DNA of 5,501 nucleotides, taken from Gammaproteobacteria bacterium HGW-Gammaproteobacteria-14. GTDB taxonomy: Bacteria > Pseudomonadota > Gammaproteobacteria > Pseudomonadales > Alcanivoracaceae. The notes under the pieces were generated by a model, which was not told where the DNA came from, made no database searches, and saw only the letters and a list, made by a program, of their open reading frames with translations. A program made the position numbers and the translations under genes. This document shows, one piece after another, positions 1-5,501 of the stretch (positions within the stretch are counted from its first letter, which is position 1; each line of letters starts with the position of its first letter). Location: positions 1-5,501 of the forward strand of contig PGZG01000127.1 in the NCBI GenBank assembly GCA_002840115.1. The letters are read 5' to 3'.

Positions 1-1
1 A

Positions 2-391
2 CGAACGCTGGGCATCGCTGCCATCGGGTTGGGCATGGCCACTGCAATCGGTCTGGCGCAGGTATTAGCCTTGATTCCCGGCACATCTCGTAGTGGCATC
101 ACTATAACCGCGGCGCTATTGCTGGGGTTGCGTCGCGATGATGCGGCGCATTTTTCATTTTTGCTTTCGATTCCGGTGATTCTTGGTGCGCTCGTGCTGA
201 TGGTCAAAGACCTTGCAGGCGTAGAGCAGATCTATTCCCTTCTGCAGTTGTTAGTGGCGATGTTGGTCTCCGGTGTGGTGGCCTATTTGACGATTGCTTT
301 CTTTGTCCGTCTGGTGACCCGTGTGGGGATGCTACCGTTTGTGGTCTATCGGCTGACACTGGGTCTCATACTGGTGTTGTTTTTCCTGTGA
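2..391 (+). CDS. uppP: Undecaprenyl-diphosphate phosphatase (UppP/BacA), C-terminal part, 5' truncated by window edge
   Basis: This integral inner-membrane enzyme removes a phosphate from undecaprenyl diphosphate, regenerating the lipid carrier for peptidoglycan and other envelope polymers; its overproduction is known to give bacitracin resistance. The reading frame is open from base 2, upstream of the first ATG at 29, so that ATG is internal and the gene begins outside the window. The visible 129 residues are roughly the second half of a family usually about 270 long. They contain the conserved PGTSRSG motif (about residues 26-32 of the fragment), whose arginine is catalytically important in E. 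coli UppP, then FSFLLSIPVILGA and the terminal PFVVYRLTLG segment. Several hydrophobic stretches fit the family's membrane helices. The N-terminal glutamate-rich catalytic motif cannot be seen here. The TGA stop overlaps the start of rsmJ, suggesting co-transcription. Family assignment is very sure. Confidence 0.95.
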   Translation, partial: RTLGIAAIGLGMATAIGLAQVLALIPGTSRSGITITAALLLGLRRDDAAHFSFLLSIPVILGALVLMVKDLAGVEQIYSLLQLLVAMLVSGVVAYLTIAFFVRLVTRVGMLPFVVYRLTLGLILVLFFL

Positions 392-1149
392 GCGAGACAC
401 TCACTGACGGCAAAATTGCCTGCTTGCCGGATACTCCTGAGGTCGGTGGTGTTTCGGTGCGGGATGAGTCCGAAGCCGTTGCCAAAGGTTGTGAGCTGAT
501 TCTGGGGTATCGGCAGCAGCGTCTGTGCGTATGGCACCCCGGCGGTCATGAGAGCCCGGTTTCCGTGGACTTTGGCTATGGTTCCCTGAATGGTTCTCAG
601 GGGCATGGCGCTCTGGGTTACCGGCTGGCAGCGGACCGGGTGCGTCATGAACGTGTGGTGCGTGCTGTCGGGAAATGCCCGGAGCAGGGACGACTGGTAG
701 ACGCCACCGCTGGACTGGGTCGGGACTCCGCGTTACTGGCGGCAGCGGGCTGGCAAGTGGTTATGCTTGAACGGCAGCCGGTTTTGCAGGCATTGCTCCG
801 CGACGGGCTGTCCCGGGCCGGTGATTTTGCGACACGCATGACACTGGAGGCAGGGGATAGTCGAGATTGGCTAGTTGGGCACCCGGACAGCATGGATGTG
901 GTGTATCTGGATCCGATGTTTCCGCAGCGCAGCAAAAGTGCGGCTATCAAGAAAGAATTGCTCTGGGTGCAGCAACTGTGTTCCGTCGACTCGCAGCAGG
1001 ATGAGCAGGTATTGCTGTCCGCGGGGCTGGTATGTGCCCGGCGTCGTGTAGTGGTGAAACGTCCGCTGCGGGCTCCGCCATTGGCCGGTGTTGCACCGGC
1101 ATCCTCACTCACCGGTAAAACCGTGCGGTTTGATATTTATCCCAAGTAG
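388..1149 (+). CDS. rsmJ: 16S rRNA (guanine(1516)-N(2))-methyltransferase RsmJ
   Basis: This cytoplasmic enzyme is predicted to transfer a methyl group from S-adenosylmethionine to N2 of G1516 of 16S rRNA in the small subunit. The 253 residues match the usual family length (E. coli about 250). Visible motifs are the SAM-binding DATAGLGRD loop (105-113), MLER (126-129, the acidic residue that normally contacts the SAM ribose), YLDPMFP (173-179), the motif IV-like segment characteristic of RsmJ, VVKRP (222-226) and the C-terminal RFDIY (247-251). The chosen start is the GTG at 388, which overlaps the uppP stop as GTGA. No Shine-Dalgarno sequence is apparent ahead of it, so translation probably depends on ribosomes finishing uppP. 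This start places the conserved VDF at residue 60, close to its position in E. coli RsmJ as I recall it. About the first 45 residues are poorly conserved, so a slightly later start cannot be excluded. Confidence 0.95.
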   Translation: MSETLTDGKIACLPDTPEVGGVSVRDESEAVAKGCELILGYRQQRLCVWHPGGHESPVSVDFGYGSLNGSQGHGALGYRLAADRVRHERVVRAVGKCPEQGRLVDATAGLGRDSALLAAAGWQVVMLERQPVLQALLRDGLSRAGDFATRMTLEAGDSRDWLVGHPDSMDVVYLDPMFPQRSKSAAIKKELLWVQQLCSVDSQQDEQVLLSAGLVCARRRVVVKRPLRAPPLAGVAPASSLTGKTVRFDIYPK

Positions 1150-1164
1150 CGGTTCAGAGTTCCA

Positions 1165-3660
1165 TCAAGGGGGACTGTCAGCGGCTTCTTGCAAGGTTAA
1201 GGGCAGTCGGGTAATGCGCAGAATAGCCTGATTGATATCGGCGCTGAGAATCCGTCCCGCTTCGTTGTCCAGTGACTCCAGACGTTCATCAAAGACCAGT
1301 TTTTCGTCGTCGCCGACTTTGACCAGATTATGATGGTGCAACTGGGCAATAAAGTTGCGCAGTACGTTGCGGTCAAAAAATTCTGGTGAATTAAACTCAT
1401 GGAGCAGGGACAGTCGTTGGGCGGTTTGATGGGCCAGTTCCTCCAATCGTTCTCGCGGTAACACGCCGCTACCATGTTGTACCAGCACCCGAATGGTCAG
1501 GGAGAAACGCTCCAAAGCTTGCAGTACGGTTTGTCCGAGGTGATTGAGCAAATCCGCTTCCATCGTGTGCAGCGGTGCACCGCTGAGGCAGTCGCCATCA
1601 CGACTGATCAGGTTCTGTTCAATCATGACGGCAATGGTGCTGTCGGTGACGGCTTCCAGCTCTCGTCCGGCATTCCAGGGCAGGTAGTACTCAGTACGGA
1701 AAAACGGATATAGCAAATTCACCAGCCGGTAGAGCTGGGACAGTTTAATGCTACGGGCATTGGTAAACAGTGCGCTGATCAATCCCGGCAAAATAAACAG
1801 GTGCAGGCTGTTATTGCGGATATAGGTCATTTGCAGGGCGGTGATCGGATCACTGCTGATCAGGGTGCCGAGGGGGTGATCAATGCGGCGAATGAATTCC
1901 TGCTCAATGCCGTATTGAATAATGGCTTCCGGATCCTGTTGGGCAATGGCGGAGTCATCACTGAACCGGGCGTTTTGTAGCAAGGTGAGGTACAGCCCCA
2001 GCTGCCGCCGTAGTTGTTCTTCATCCATGGTGTGTTTGGGGGTGGCCAAAATGGCAAGGCTTAGAAGGTTTACCGGGTTCGCTACGGCGGCGCGATTAAT
2101 ACGGGTTACCACTTCGTCACCGAGTTCGTTAACGACGTTTTTGAACCATTCCGGGGTTTGCTCAGGCAGTTCATGGCTTTGGCGCCACTGGGGTGCCTGC
2201 TGATCAAGAAAATCAGCAAGCATAATGGGTTCGGCAAAATTCACATGAACCTCGCCGAAATGGCTACGCAGTAATGATACAGATGAGCTGATCAGGCCGA
2301 ATAGCGACTCTTTTTTCTTCTCACTGCCATGCATTTCGCCGATATAAGAGCGTGCTTCAATCACTTTCTCATAGCCAATATAGACGGGTACAAAGGCAAT
2401 GGGCTTGCTGGAGTCACGAATGAAGCTGCGCAGGGTCATGGCCAGCATGCCGGTTTTGGGTTGTAGCATACGACCAGAACGACTACGGCCACCTTCGACG
2501 AAATACTCCACGGAGAAGCCGCGGGTCAGCATGGTATGCATATACTCGTTAAATACGGCGGCATAGAGGCGGTTACCTTTGAAGGTGCGCCGCATAAAGA
2601 AGGCGCCACCTCGACGCAGAATGCTACCGACAACCGGCATGTTCAAGTTAATGCCTGCAGCAATGTGCGGTGTCACCAGGTTATTACGATAGACCACGAA
2701 AGAAAGCAGCAGATAGTCAATATGGCTGCGGTGGCAGGGGACATACACCACTTCGTGATCGCGAGCCACCTTGCGGAGTTTGTCGACGTTATACAGACGA
2801 ATGCCATCATATAGGCGGTTCCACACCCAGTTCAGCAATACTTCGAGAAAGCGAATCACCGTGTAGGAGTAGTCTGCGGCAATTTCCCGGGCATAGCTGC
2901 GGGCTCGGGCGCGGATCTTATCCGCCGGCAGGCCTTCTTCTTCGGCGGTGGCAGCAATGGCGTCTTTCACTGAAGCGGTTTCTACCAGTGTGTTGACCAG
3001 AATCCGGCGGTGGGACAAATCCGGGCCAATAATCGCTTCTTGCTGACGGCGAAAGTGAACCCGCAGGACTCGCTGGGCTTTGCGTGAAACCCGGGCATTT
3101 TCGGGATTCTCGTCAACCAGTTGTCGTAACGACATTACCGGGCTGAACTGGATCAATAGCTGACGGCCCTGGGTGAGAACAATGATCAATTTTTTCAAAA
3201 AGCCGGGGGATGACCAGTTATCAGAGAAGACGATACGCCACAGCGAGTTTTCCTTTTCCGGGCGTCGTCCCCAAAACACCGATACCGGTATCAGTTGAAT
3301 ATCCAGAGAGGGGTCGTCACGCAGCGCGGCGATCAGTTTGTCCAGCCGCTGTGAGTTGGCGCCCACCCGCTCTCGGCCAAATAGGGGTCTGCGGTAAACG
3401 GCAAAGCTGGCACGCCGCAGGTGCTGTTTGCCGACATCTACCCCGACCATGGGTGAAGGCAGCTTCATGCGCCGGGCTTCTCGCTCCACTACCAGTATGT
3501 CGCTCATGGAGGCATCGCGCAGTACATAGACCACCGGGTGCCTGTCGGAAAGTCCGAGAGCATCAAGGTCATCCAGCTGCTCTGTGGAGCGGGTATAGAG
3601 ATTGAGGATCAAACGGGCGATGGCGAAAACCAGCCTATCCAGACCAAGCCAGGGGCTCAT
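1165..3660 (-). CDS. plsB: Glycerol-3-phosphate 1-O-acyltransferase PlsB
   Basis: PlsB is a peripheral inner-membrane enzyme that acylates position 1 of sn-glycerol-3-phosphate with acyl-ACP or acyl-CoA, the committing step of phospholipid synthesis. From the ATG at 3660 it has 831 residues, slightly longer than E. coli PlsB (about 807). The four acyltransferase motifs are intact. Motif I is HRSHID (310-315), with the catalytic His and Asp in HX4D spacing. Motif II is RRGGAFFMRRTF (349-360). Motif III is FVEGGRSRSGR (387-397), which binds glycerol-3-phosphate. Motif IV is IAFVPVYIGYEK (421-432). The long N-terminal region and the C-terminal half with its LPGLISALF segment are typical of PlsB and set it apart from the short PlsC. 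An in-frame GTG two codons upstream (3666) is an alternative start; I prefer the ATG because the protein then begins MSPW, like the MSGW of E. coli. The gene converges on rsmJ. No frameshift or missing key residue is seen. Confidence 0.96.
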   Translation of the reverse strand: MSPWLGLDRLVFAIARLILNLYTRSTEQLDDLDALGLSDRHPVVYVLRDASMSDILVVEREARRMKLPSPMVGVDVGKQHLRRASFAVYRRPLFGRERVGANSQRLDKLIAALRDDPSLDIQLIPVSVFWGRRPEKENSLWRIVFSDNWSSPGFLKKLIIVLTQGRQLLIQFSPVMSLRQLVDENPENARVSRKAQRVLRVHFRRQQEAIIGPDLSHRRILVNTLVETASVKDAIAATAEEEGLPADKIRARARSYAREIAADYSYTVIRFLEVLLNWVWNRLYDGIRLYNVDKLRKVARDHEVVYVPCHRSHIDYLLLSFVVYRNNLVTPHIAAGINLNMPVVGSILRRGGAFFMRRTFKGNRLYAAVFNEYMHTMLTRGFSVEYFVEGGRSRSGRMLQPKTGMLAMTLRSFIRDSSKPIAFVPVYIGYEKVIEARSYIGEMHGSEKKKESLFGLISSSVSLLRSHFGEVHVNFAEPIMLADFLDQQAPQWRQSHELPEQTPEWFKNVVNELGDEVVTRINRAAVANPVNLLSLAILATPKHTMDEEQLRRQLGLYLTLLQNARFSDDSAIAQQDPEAIIQYGIEQEFIRRIDHPLGTLISSDPITALQMTYIRNNSLHLFILPGLISALFTNARSIKLSQLYRLVNLLYPFFRTEYYLPWNAGRELEAVTDSTIAVMIEQNLISRDGDCLSGAPLHTMEADLLNHLGQTVLQALERFSLTIRVLVQHGSGVLPRERLEELAHQTAQRLSLLHEFNSPEFFDRNVLRNFIAQLHHHNLVKVGDDEKLVFDERLESLDNEAGRILSADINQAILRITRLPLTLQEAADSPP

Positions 3661-3691
3661 GGGCACTCGAAGTCAGTGAAAACAGAGTGAA

Positions 3692-3697
3692 ATTGTA
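3692..3697 (-). promoter_or_regulatory. Possible -10 element of a plsB promoter
   Basis: On the - strand this hexamer reads TACAAT, five of six bases of the sigma-70 consensus, and it lies about 31 bases before the plsB ATG. This would give a short leader of roughly 20-25 bases. No good -35 hexamer lies 16-18 bases upstream; the nearest, TTGTTG, is only 12 bases away. A separate TTGAAA further upstream (+ strand tttcaa at 3764-3769) has no -10 partner at proper spacing. The 177-bp gap between tetR and plsB suggests that plsB has its own promoter, but this exact site is a guess. Confidence 0.25.
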
Positions 3698-3829
3698 AAC
3701 AAGGGCAGCCAACAAGGACAGGAAGCTGACACCGGATGATGGTAGTTTCCCGGCAAGCAAGCTGTTTCAAGATGTAACTCTGTGGTTAAGGGTGGTGCTT
3801 TGGAGGTTCAGAGATGCCCTGCATCATGC

Positions 3830-3859
3830 GGTCGGGCTTACCTATCGGTCAGCCCGACC
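3830..3859 (-). repeat. 13-bp inverted repeat (hairpin) spanning the tetR stop codon
   Basis: The left arm GGTCGGGCTTACC (3830-3842) and right arm GGTCAGCCCGACC (3847-3859) are complementary at 12 of 13 positions around a 4-base loop, TATC. The tetR stop codon (3838-3840) lies inside one arm, so the last codons of tetR form half of the stem. In the tetR transcript this is a strong GC-rich hairpin. A smaller inverted repeat, GATGC-CCT-GCATC (3813-3825), follows immediately downstream. Neither is followed by a run of T on the - strand, so a classical intrinsic terminator is not supported. A terminator lacking a U-tract, an mRNA 3'-end stabiliser or a protein-binding palindrome are all possible. 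Confidence 0.6.
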
Positions 3860-4455
3860 ATAATACGGAATCGCTCTCGAAATAATGGTTGTAACTCGCC
3901 CAGAGAAAATAATCGGGGGTTGAACAGCCAGCTTTGCGTGATACCCATAAGGTAGGTGTAGCACAGTATGCCCAGGTTGTCGGCGGTGGCGTCTGTTTTC
4001 TGGTTCTTCTCCGGCAGGTCAATGTCTGCCAGTCGGTGGCTGAACATATTGATAATTGCGCGGGTAAGCTGCCGTTCGCGACGGATGGTGCGCGCCATGC
4101 TGTCGGTGAACTCGGTTTTATTCAGCAGGATTTCGAATGATTGGCGATACCAGCGGTCTTCGACCAATAATCGAAACCAGGCGTCGACAAAATTATCTAT
4201 CGCCTGCAGCGGATTTGTTTCCTCGCGAGCCTGGCTGACCAGAGCTTCGAGTGGTTGCTGTGAATAAGCGATAACAGCTTCGTACAATTCATCCTTGTTT
4301 TTGAAGTGCCAGTATATGGGGCCGCGACTGTATCCGGCCTCGGTGGCAATCATGGCAAGGGTGGTTTGGGAGTAGCCATTACGGCTAAAGAGTTTCAGTG
4401 CCGCTTCAATGACTTTAAGGCGGGTTTTCTCGGCATCTTCTTTGGTTCGTCTCAT
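3838..4455 (-). CDS. TetR/AcrR-family transcriptional repressor
   Basis: This predicted cytoplasmic, dimeric, ligand-responsive DNA-binding protein has 205 residues, a usual size for the family. The N-terminal TetR domain (about 12-60) carries the helix-turn-helix TTLAMIATEAGYSRGPIYWHF (31-51), with the recognition helix around SRGPIYWHF and the typical FKNKDELYEAV extension after it. The start MRRTKEDAEKTR closely parallels the N-terminus of E. coli AcrR. The C-terminal ligand domain also looks AcrR/TtgR-like: EILLNKTEF (108-116) and GITQSWLFNPRLFSL (171-185) match conserved features of that branch, whose known members mostly repress RND efflux pumps. No efflux gene is in the window. The ATG at 4455 is preceded by a reasonable ribosome-binding site (CAGGTAA, with AGG about 7 bases upstream). 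It lies 63 bp downstream of the binding-protein gene on the same strand, so the two may share a transcript. The ligand and target are unknown. Confidence 0.92.
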   Translation of the reverse strand: MRRTKEDAEKTRLKVIEAALKLFSRNGYSQTTLAMIATEAGYSRGPIYWHFKNKDELYEAVIAYSQQPLEALVSQAREETNPLQAIDNFVDAWFRLLVEDRWYRQSFEILLNKTEFTDSMARTIRRERQLTRAIINMFSHRLADIDLPEKNQKTDATADNLGILCYTYLMGITQSWLFNPRLFSLGELQPLFRERFRIMVGLTDR

Positions 4456-4485
4456 TGCTTACCTGCCCCGAAAATACGTTGGTGT

Positions 4486-4516
4486 CCCTCCCCGCAGCGG
4501 GGGAGGGCGGGGGAGG
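4486..4516. repeat. GC-rich intergenic hairpin with a tandem 10-bp repeat
   Basis: The 63-bp gap between the binding-protein gene and tetR holds CCCTCCCC (4486-4493), which pairs perfectly with GGGGAGGG (4500-4507) around a 6-base loop. The right side is also an exact tandem duplication of GCGGGGGAGG (4497-4506 and 4507-4516), so a second copy could compete for the left arm. In the transcript, read on the - strand, the stem is followed by a mixed sequence with only a TTTT several bases away. It would therefore be at best a weak terminator or attenuator between the two genes. The + strand carries three G-runs of at least three bases plus a GG. Confidence 0.55.
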
Positions 4517-4518
4517 TT

Positions 4519-5501
4519 TCAGAGTTTGCCGGCAGCAGCCATGGCCATAAAGCTGGTGTCGAAACGGAATTTGATATTACCCGCATCGCCCAGCAGCTTG
4601 CCATCGGGGAAACTGATGCCAACGAAATCAGCATCCTTGGCGCCTTCGCCCAGCAGACCATGCTGGAATGAAAACTGGCGTACTTCGTCCATCGCGTTAA
4701 AAGCCTGTTCGCTTTTGACGAAGGTAACAGCATCCGCTGGCTTCCAGAACATTTTCATGCCAGCCAGTTGGGCTTCATAACCAGCCTGATCCGTAGCGGA
4801 TGCTTCGCCGAGAAATGCCCGGGCCTGCTGTCCCGCCTCACTATCGCTGGACAGGGTTTCCATCATTTCAAACCAGGCGCCGACCAATGCTTTTCCCAGT
4901 GAAGGGTTGGCGGCCAGAGTTGCAGTGTTGACGACCGTGAGGTCTTTGATATGGCCGGGGATCTGACTGGAGTCATAGAGACGCTTGGCGCCAGGCAGAG
5001 CAGCCACTTCATCCAGCAACGGGTTCCAGGTAACCACACTGGTAACGTCGCGGGTCTGGAATGCGGCCACAATATCCGCATCGGAGGTATTCACCAACGT
5101 TACATCTCTCTCCCGCAGGCCAACACTGTCCAGAGCCTTGGCAAGCAGATAATGAGATACGGACAGCTCGACCAGATGCAGGCTGCTGCCTTTCAAGTCT
5201 TTTACCGATTTGGCTTTTTTCGAGACGATGCCGTCATTGCCGTTGGAGTAGTCGCCAACAATCAGCGCTGTGGTATCAATACCACTGGCAGCGGGAATGG
5301 ACAGGGCGTCCATGCTGGTGGCGACAACGCCATCAAACTGGCCAGCCGTGTACTGGTTGATGGATTCGATATAGTCATTGATCTGAACAATTTCAATTTC
5401 AATACCATATTTGTCGCCCCATTTCTTGACGATGCCTTCTTCGTCAGCATACTTCCAGGGAATCCAGCCGGCATAAATGGTCCAGGCGATGGTGAACTTA
5501 T
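4519..5501 (-). CDS. ABC transporter periplasmic substrate-binding protein, urea-carboxylase-associated type (NitT/TauT-like), N-terminus cut by window edge
   Basis: This is a periplasmic receptor that delivers a small solute to an ABC importer. The frame is open to the right edge; the ATG at 5313 is internal (residue 63 of the visible 326), because conserved sequence continues upstream of it. The fragment begins KFTIAWTIYAGWIPWKYADEEG, just where the mature protein of this family usually starts, so only the signal peptide and a few residues should be missing. Other recognisable stretches are NDYIESINQYTAGQFDG (41-57), GDYSNGNDGIV (82-92), ELSVSHYLLAKAL (111-123), NTSDADIVAAFQTRDV (137-152) and VVTWNPLLDE (155-164). 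The overall fold is that of NMT1/TauA/SsuA-type type II binding proteins. From memory, the pattern best fits the family associated with urea carboxylase (TIGR03427), which suggests urea, guanidine or a related compound as cargo; this is inference. The permease and ATPase are not downstream, where tetR follows after 63 bp. The cargo remains uncertain. Confidence 0.85.
   Translation of the reverse strand, partial: KFTIAWTIYAGWIPWKYADEEGIVKKWGDKYGIEIEIVQINDYIESINQYTAGQFDGVVATSMDALSIPAASGIDTTALIVGDYSNGNDGIVSKKAKSVKDLKGSSLHLVELSVSHYLLAKALDSVGLRERDVTLVNTSDADIVAAFQTRDVTSVVTWNPLLDEVAALPGAKRLYDSSQIPGHIKDLTVVNTATLAANPSLGKALVGAWFEMMETLSSDSEAGQQARAFLGEASATDQAGYEAQLAGMKMFWKPADAVTFVKSEQAFNAMDEVRQFSFQHGLLGEGAKDADFVGISFPDGKLLGDAGNIKFRFDTSFMAMAAAGKL

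Noticed and set aside
645..1112. Long open frame antisense to rsmJ
   Set aside because: Its product is rich in Ser, Arg, Thr and Cys with no recognisable domain, and it is fully opposite a well-supported gene; it is a shadow.
1118..1131. AAACCGTGCGGTTT palindrome near the end of rsmJ as a possible terminator
   Set aside because: It lies inside coding sequence, the 2-base loop is too tight, and no T-run follows on either strand; the next bases are TGATATTTAT with the conserved codons FDIY.
2536..3605. Several + strand open frames of 90-131 codons opposite plsB
   Set aside because: They lie entirely antisense to a strongly conserved enzyme, overlap one another and show no protein-like motifs.
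3667..3837. FadR- or PsrA-type fatty-acid operator upstream of plsB
   Set aside because: I looked for such palindromes. Two GAAAC pieces occur on the - strand, but as direct rather than inverted copies and too far apart.
4306..4780. Two + strand open frames crossing the tetR/binding-protein junction
   Set aside because: They run antisense to two real genes and through the GC-rich hairpin; their composition reflects the opposite-strand codons and no domain is visible.
5311..5313. ATG at 5313 as the start of the binding protein
   Set aside because: The frame stays open to the window edge and the 62 residues upstream contain conserved family sequence, so this Met is internal.
1..5501. Mobile element, CRISPR array, tRNA gene or defence island
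   Set aside because: No terminal repeats with a transposase, no regularly spaced repeats, no cloverleaf-like gene and no defence-type protein were seen; the genes are mainly housekeeping.

Overview
The window looks like ordinary chromosomal DNA of a non-enteric gammaproteobacterium. Two genes point that way: rsmJ (16S rRNA m2G1516 methyltransferase) and a long, PlsB-type membrane glycerol-3-phosphate acyltransferase. Base composition looks moderate and even throughout. I see no transposase, integrase, phage gene, tRNA or rRNA gene, or CRISPR array. The genus cannot be read from this sequence with confidence.

Layout. On the + strand, the 3' half of uppP (undecaprenyl-diphosphate phosphatase) enters at the left edge and overlaps the GTG start of rsmJ by four bases. 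This is probably a translationally coupled pair. rsmJ converges on plsB with only 15 bp between the two stop codons. From about 1165 to the right edge all genes are on the - strand. In order of transcription (right to left) they are a 5'-truncated periplasmic solute-binding protein of an ABC importer, a TetR/AcrR-family repressor 63 bp downstream of it, and plsB 177 bp further on.

Functional reading. uppP (lipid-carrier recycling for peptidoglycan), plsB (first acylation of phospholipid synthesis) and rsmJ (ribosome modification) are housekeeping genes. The binding protein resembles the NitT/TauT-like family linked to urea carboxylase (the TIGR03427 type), so urea, guanidine or a similar small nitrogen compound is a plausible cargo. 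Its permease and ATPase are not on the downstream side, where tetR sits instead, so they must lie beyond the right edge or elsewhere.

Non-coding signals. The clearest is a near-perfect 13-bp inverted repeat that folds over the tetR stop codon. The other is a G-rich tandem 10-mer with an inverted partner between the binding-protein gene and tetR. Neither is followed by a proper T-tract. I found no convincing evidence of a new biological system. The points most worth a second look are the two hairpins and the pairing of binding protein and repressor.
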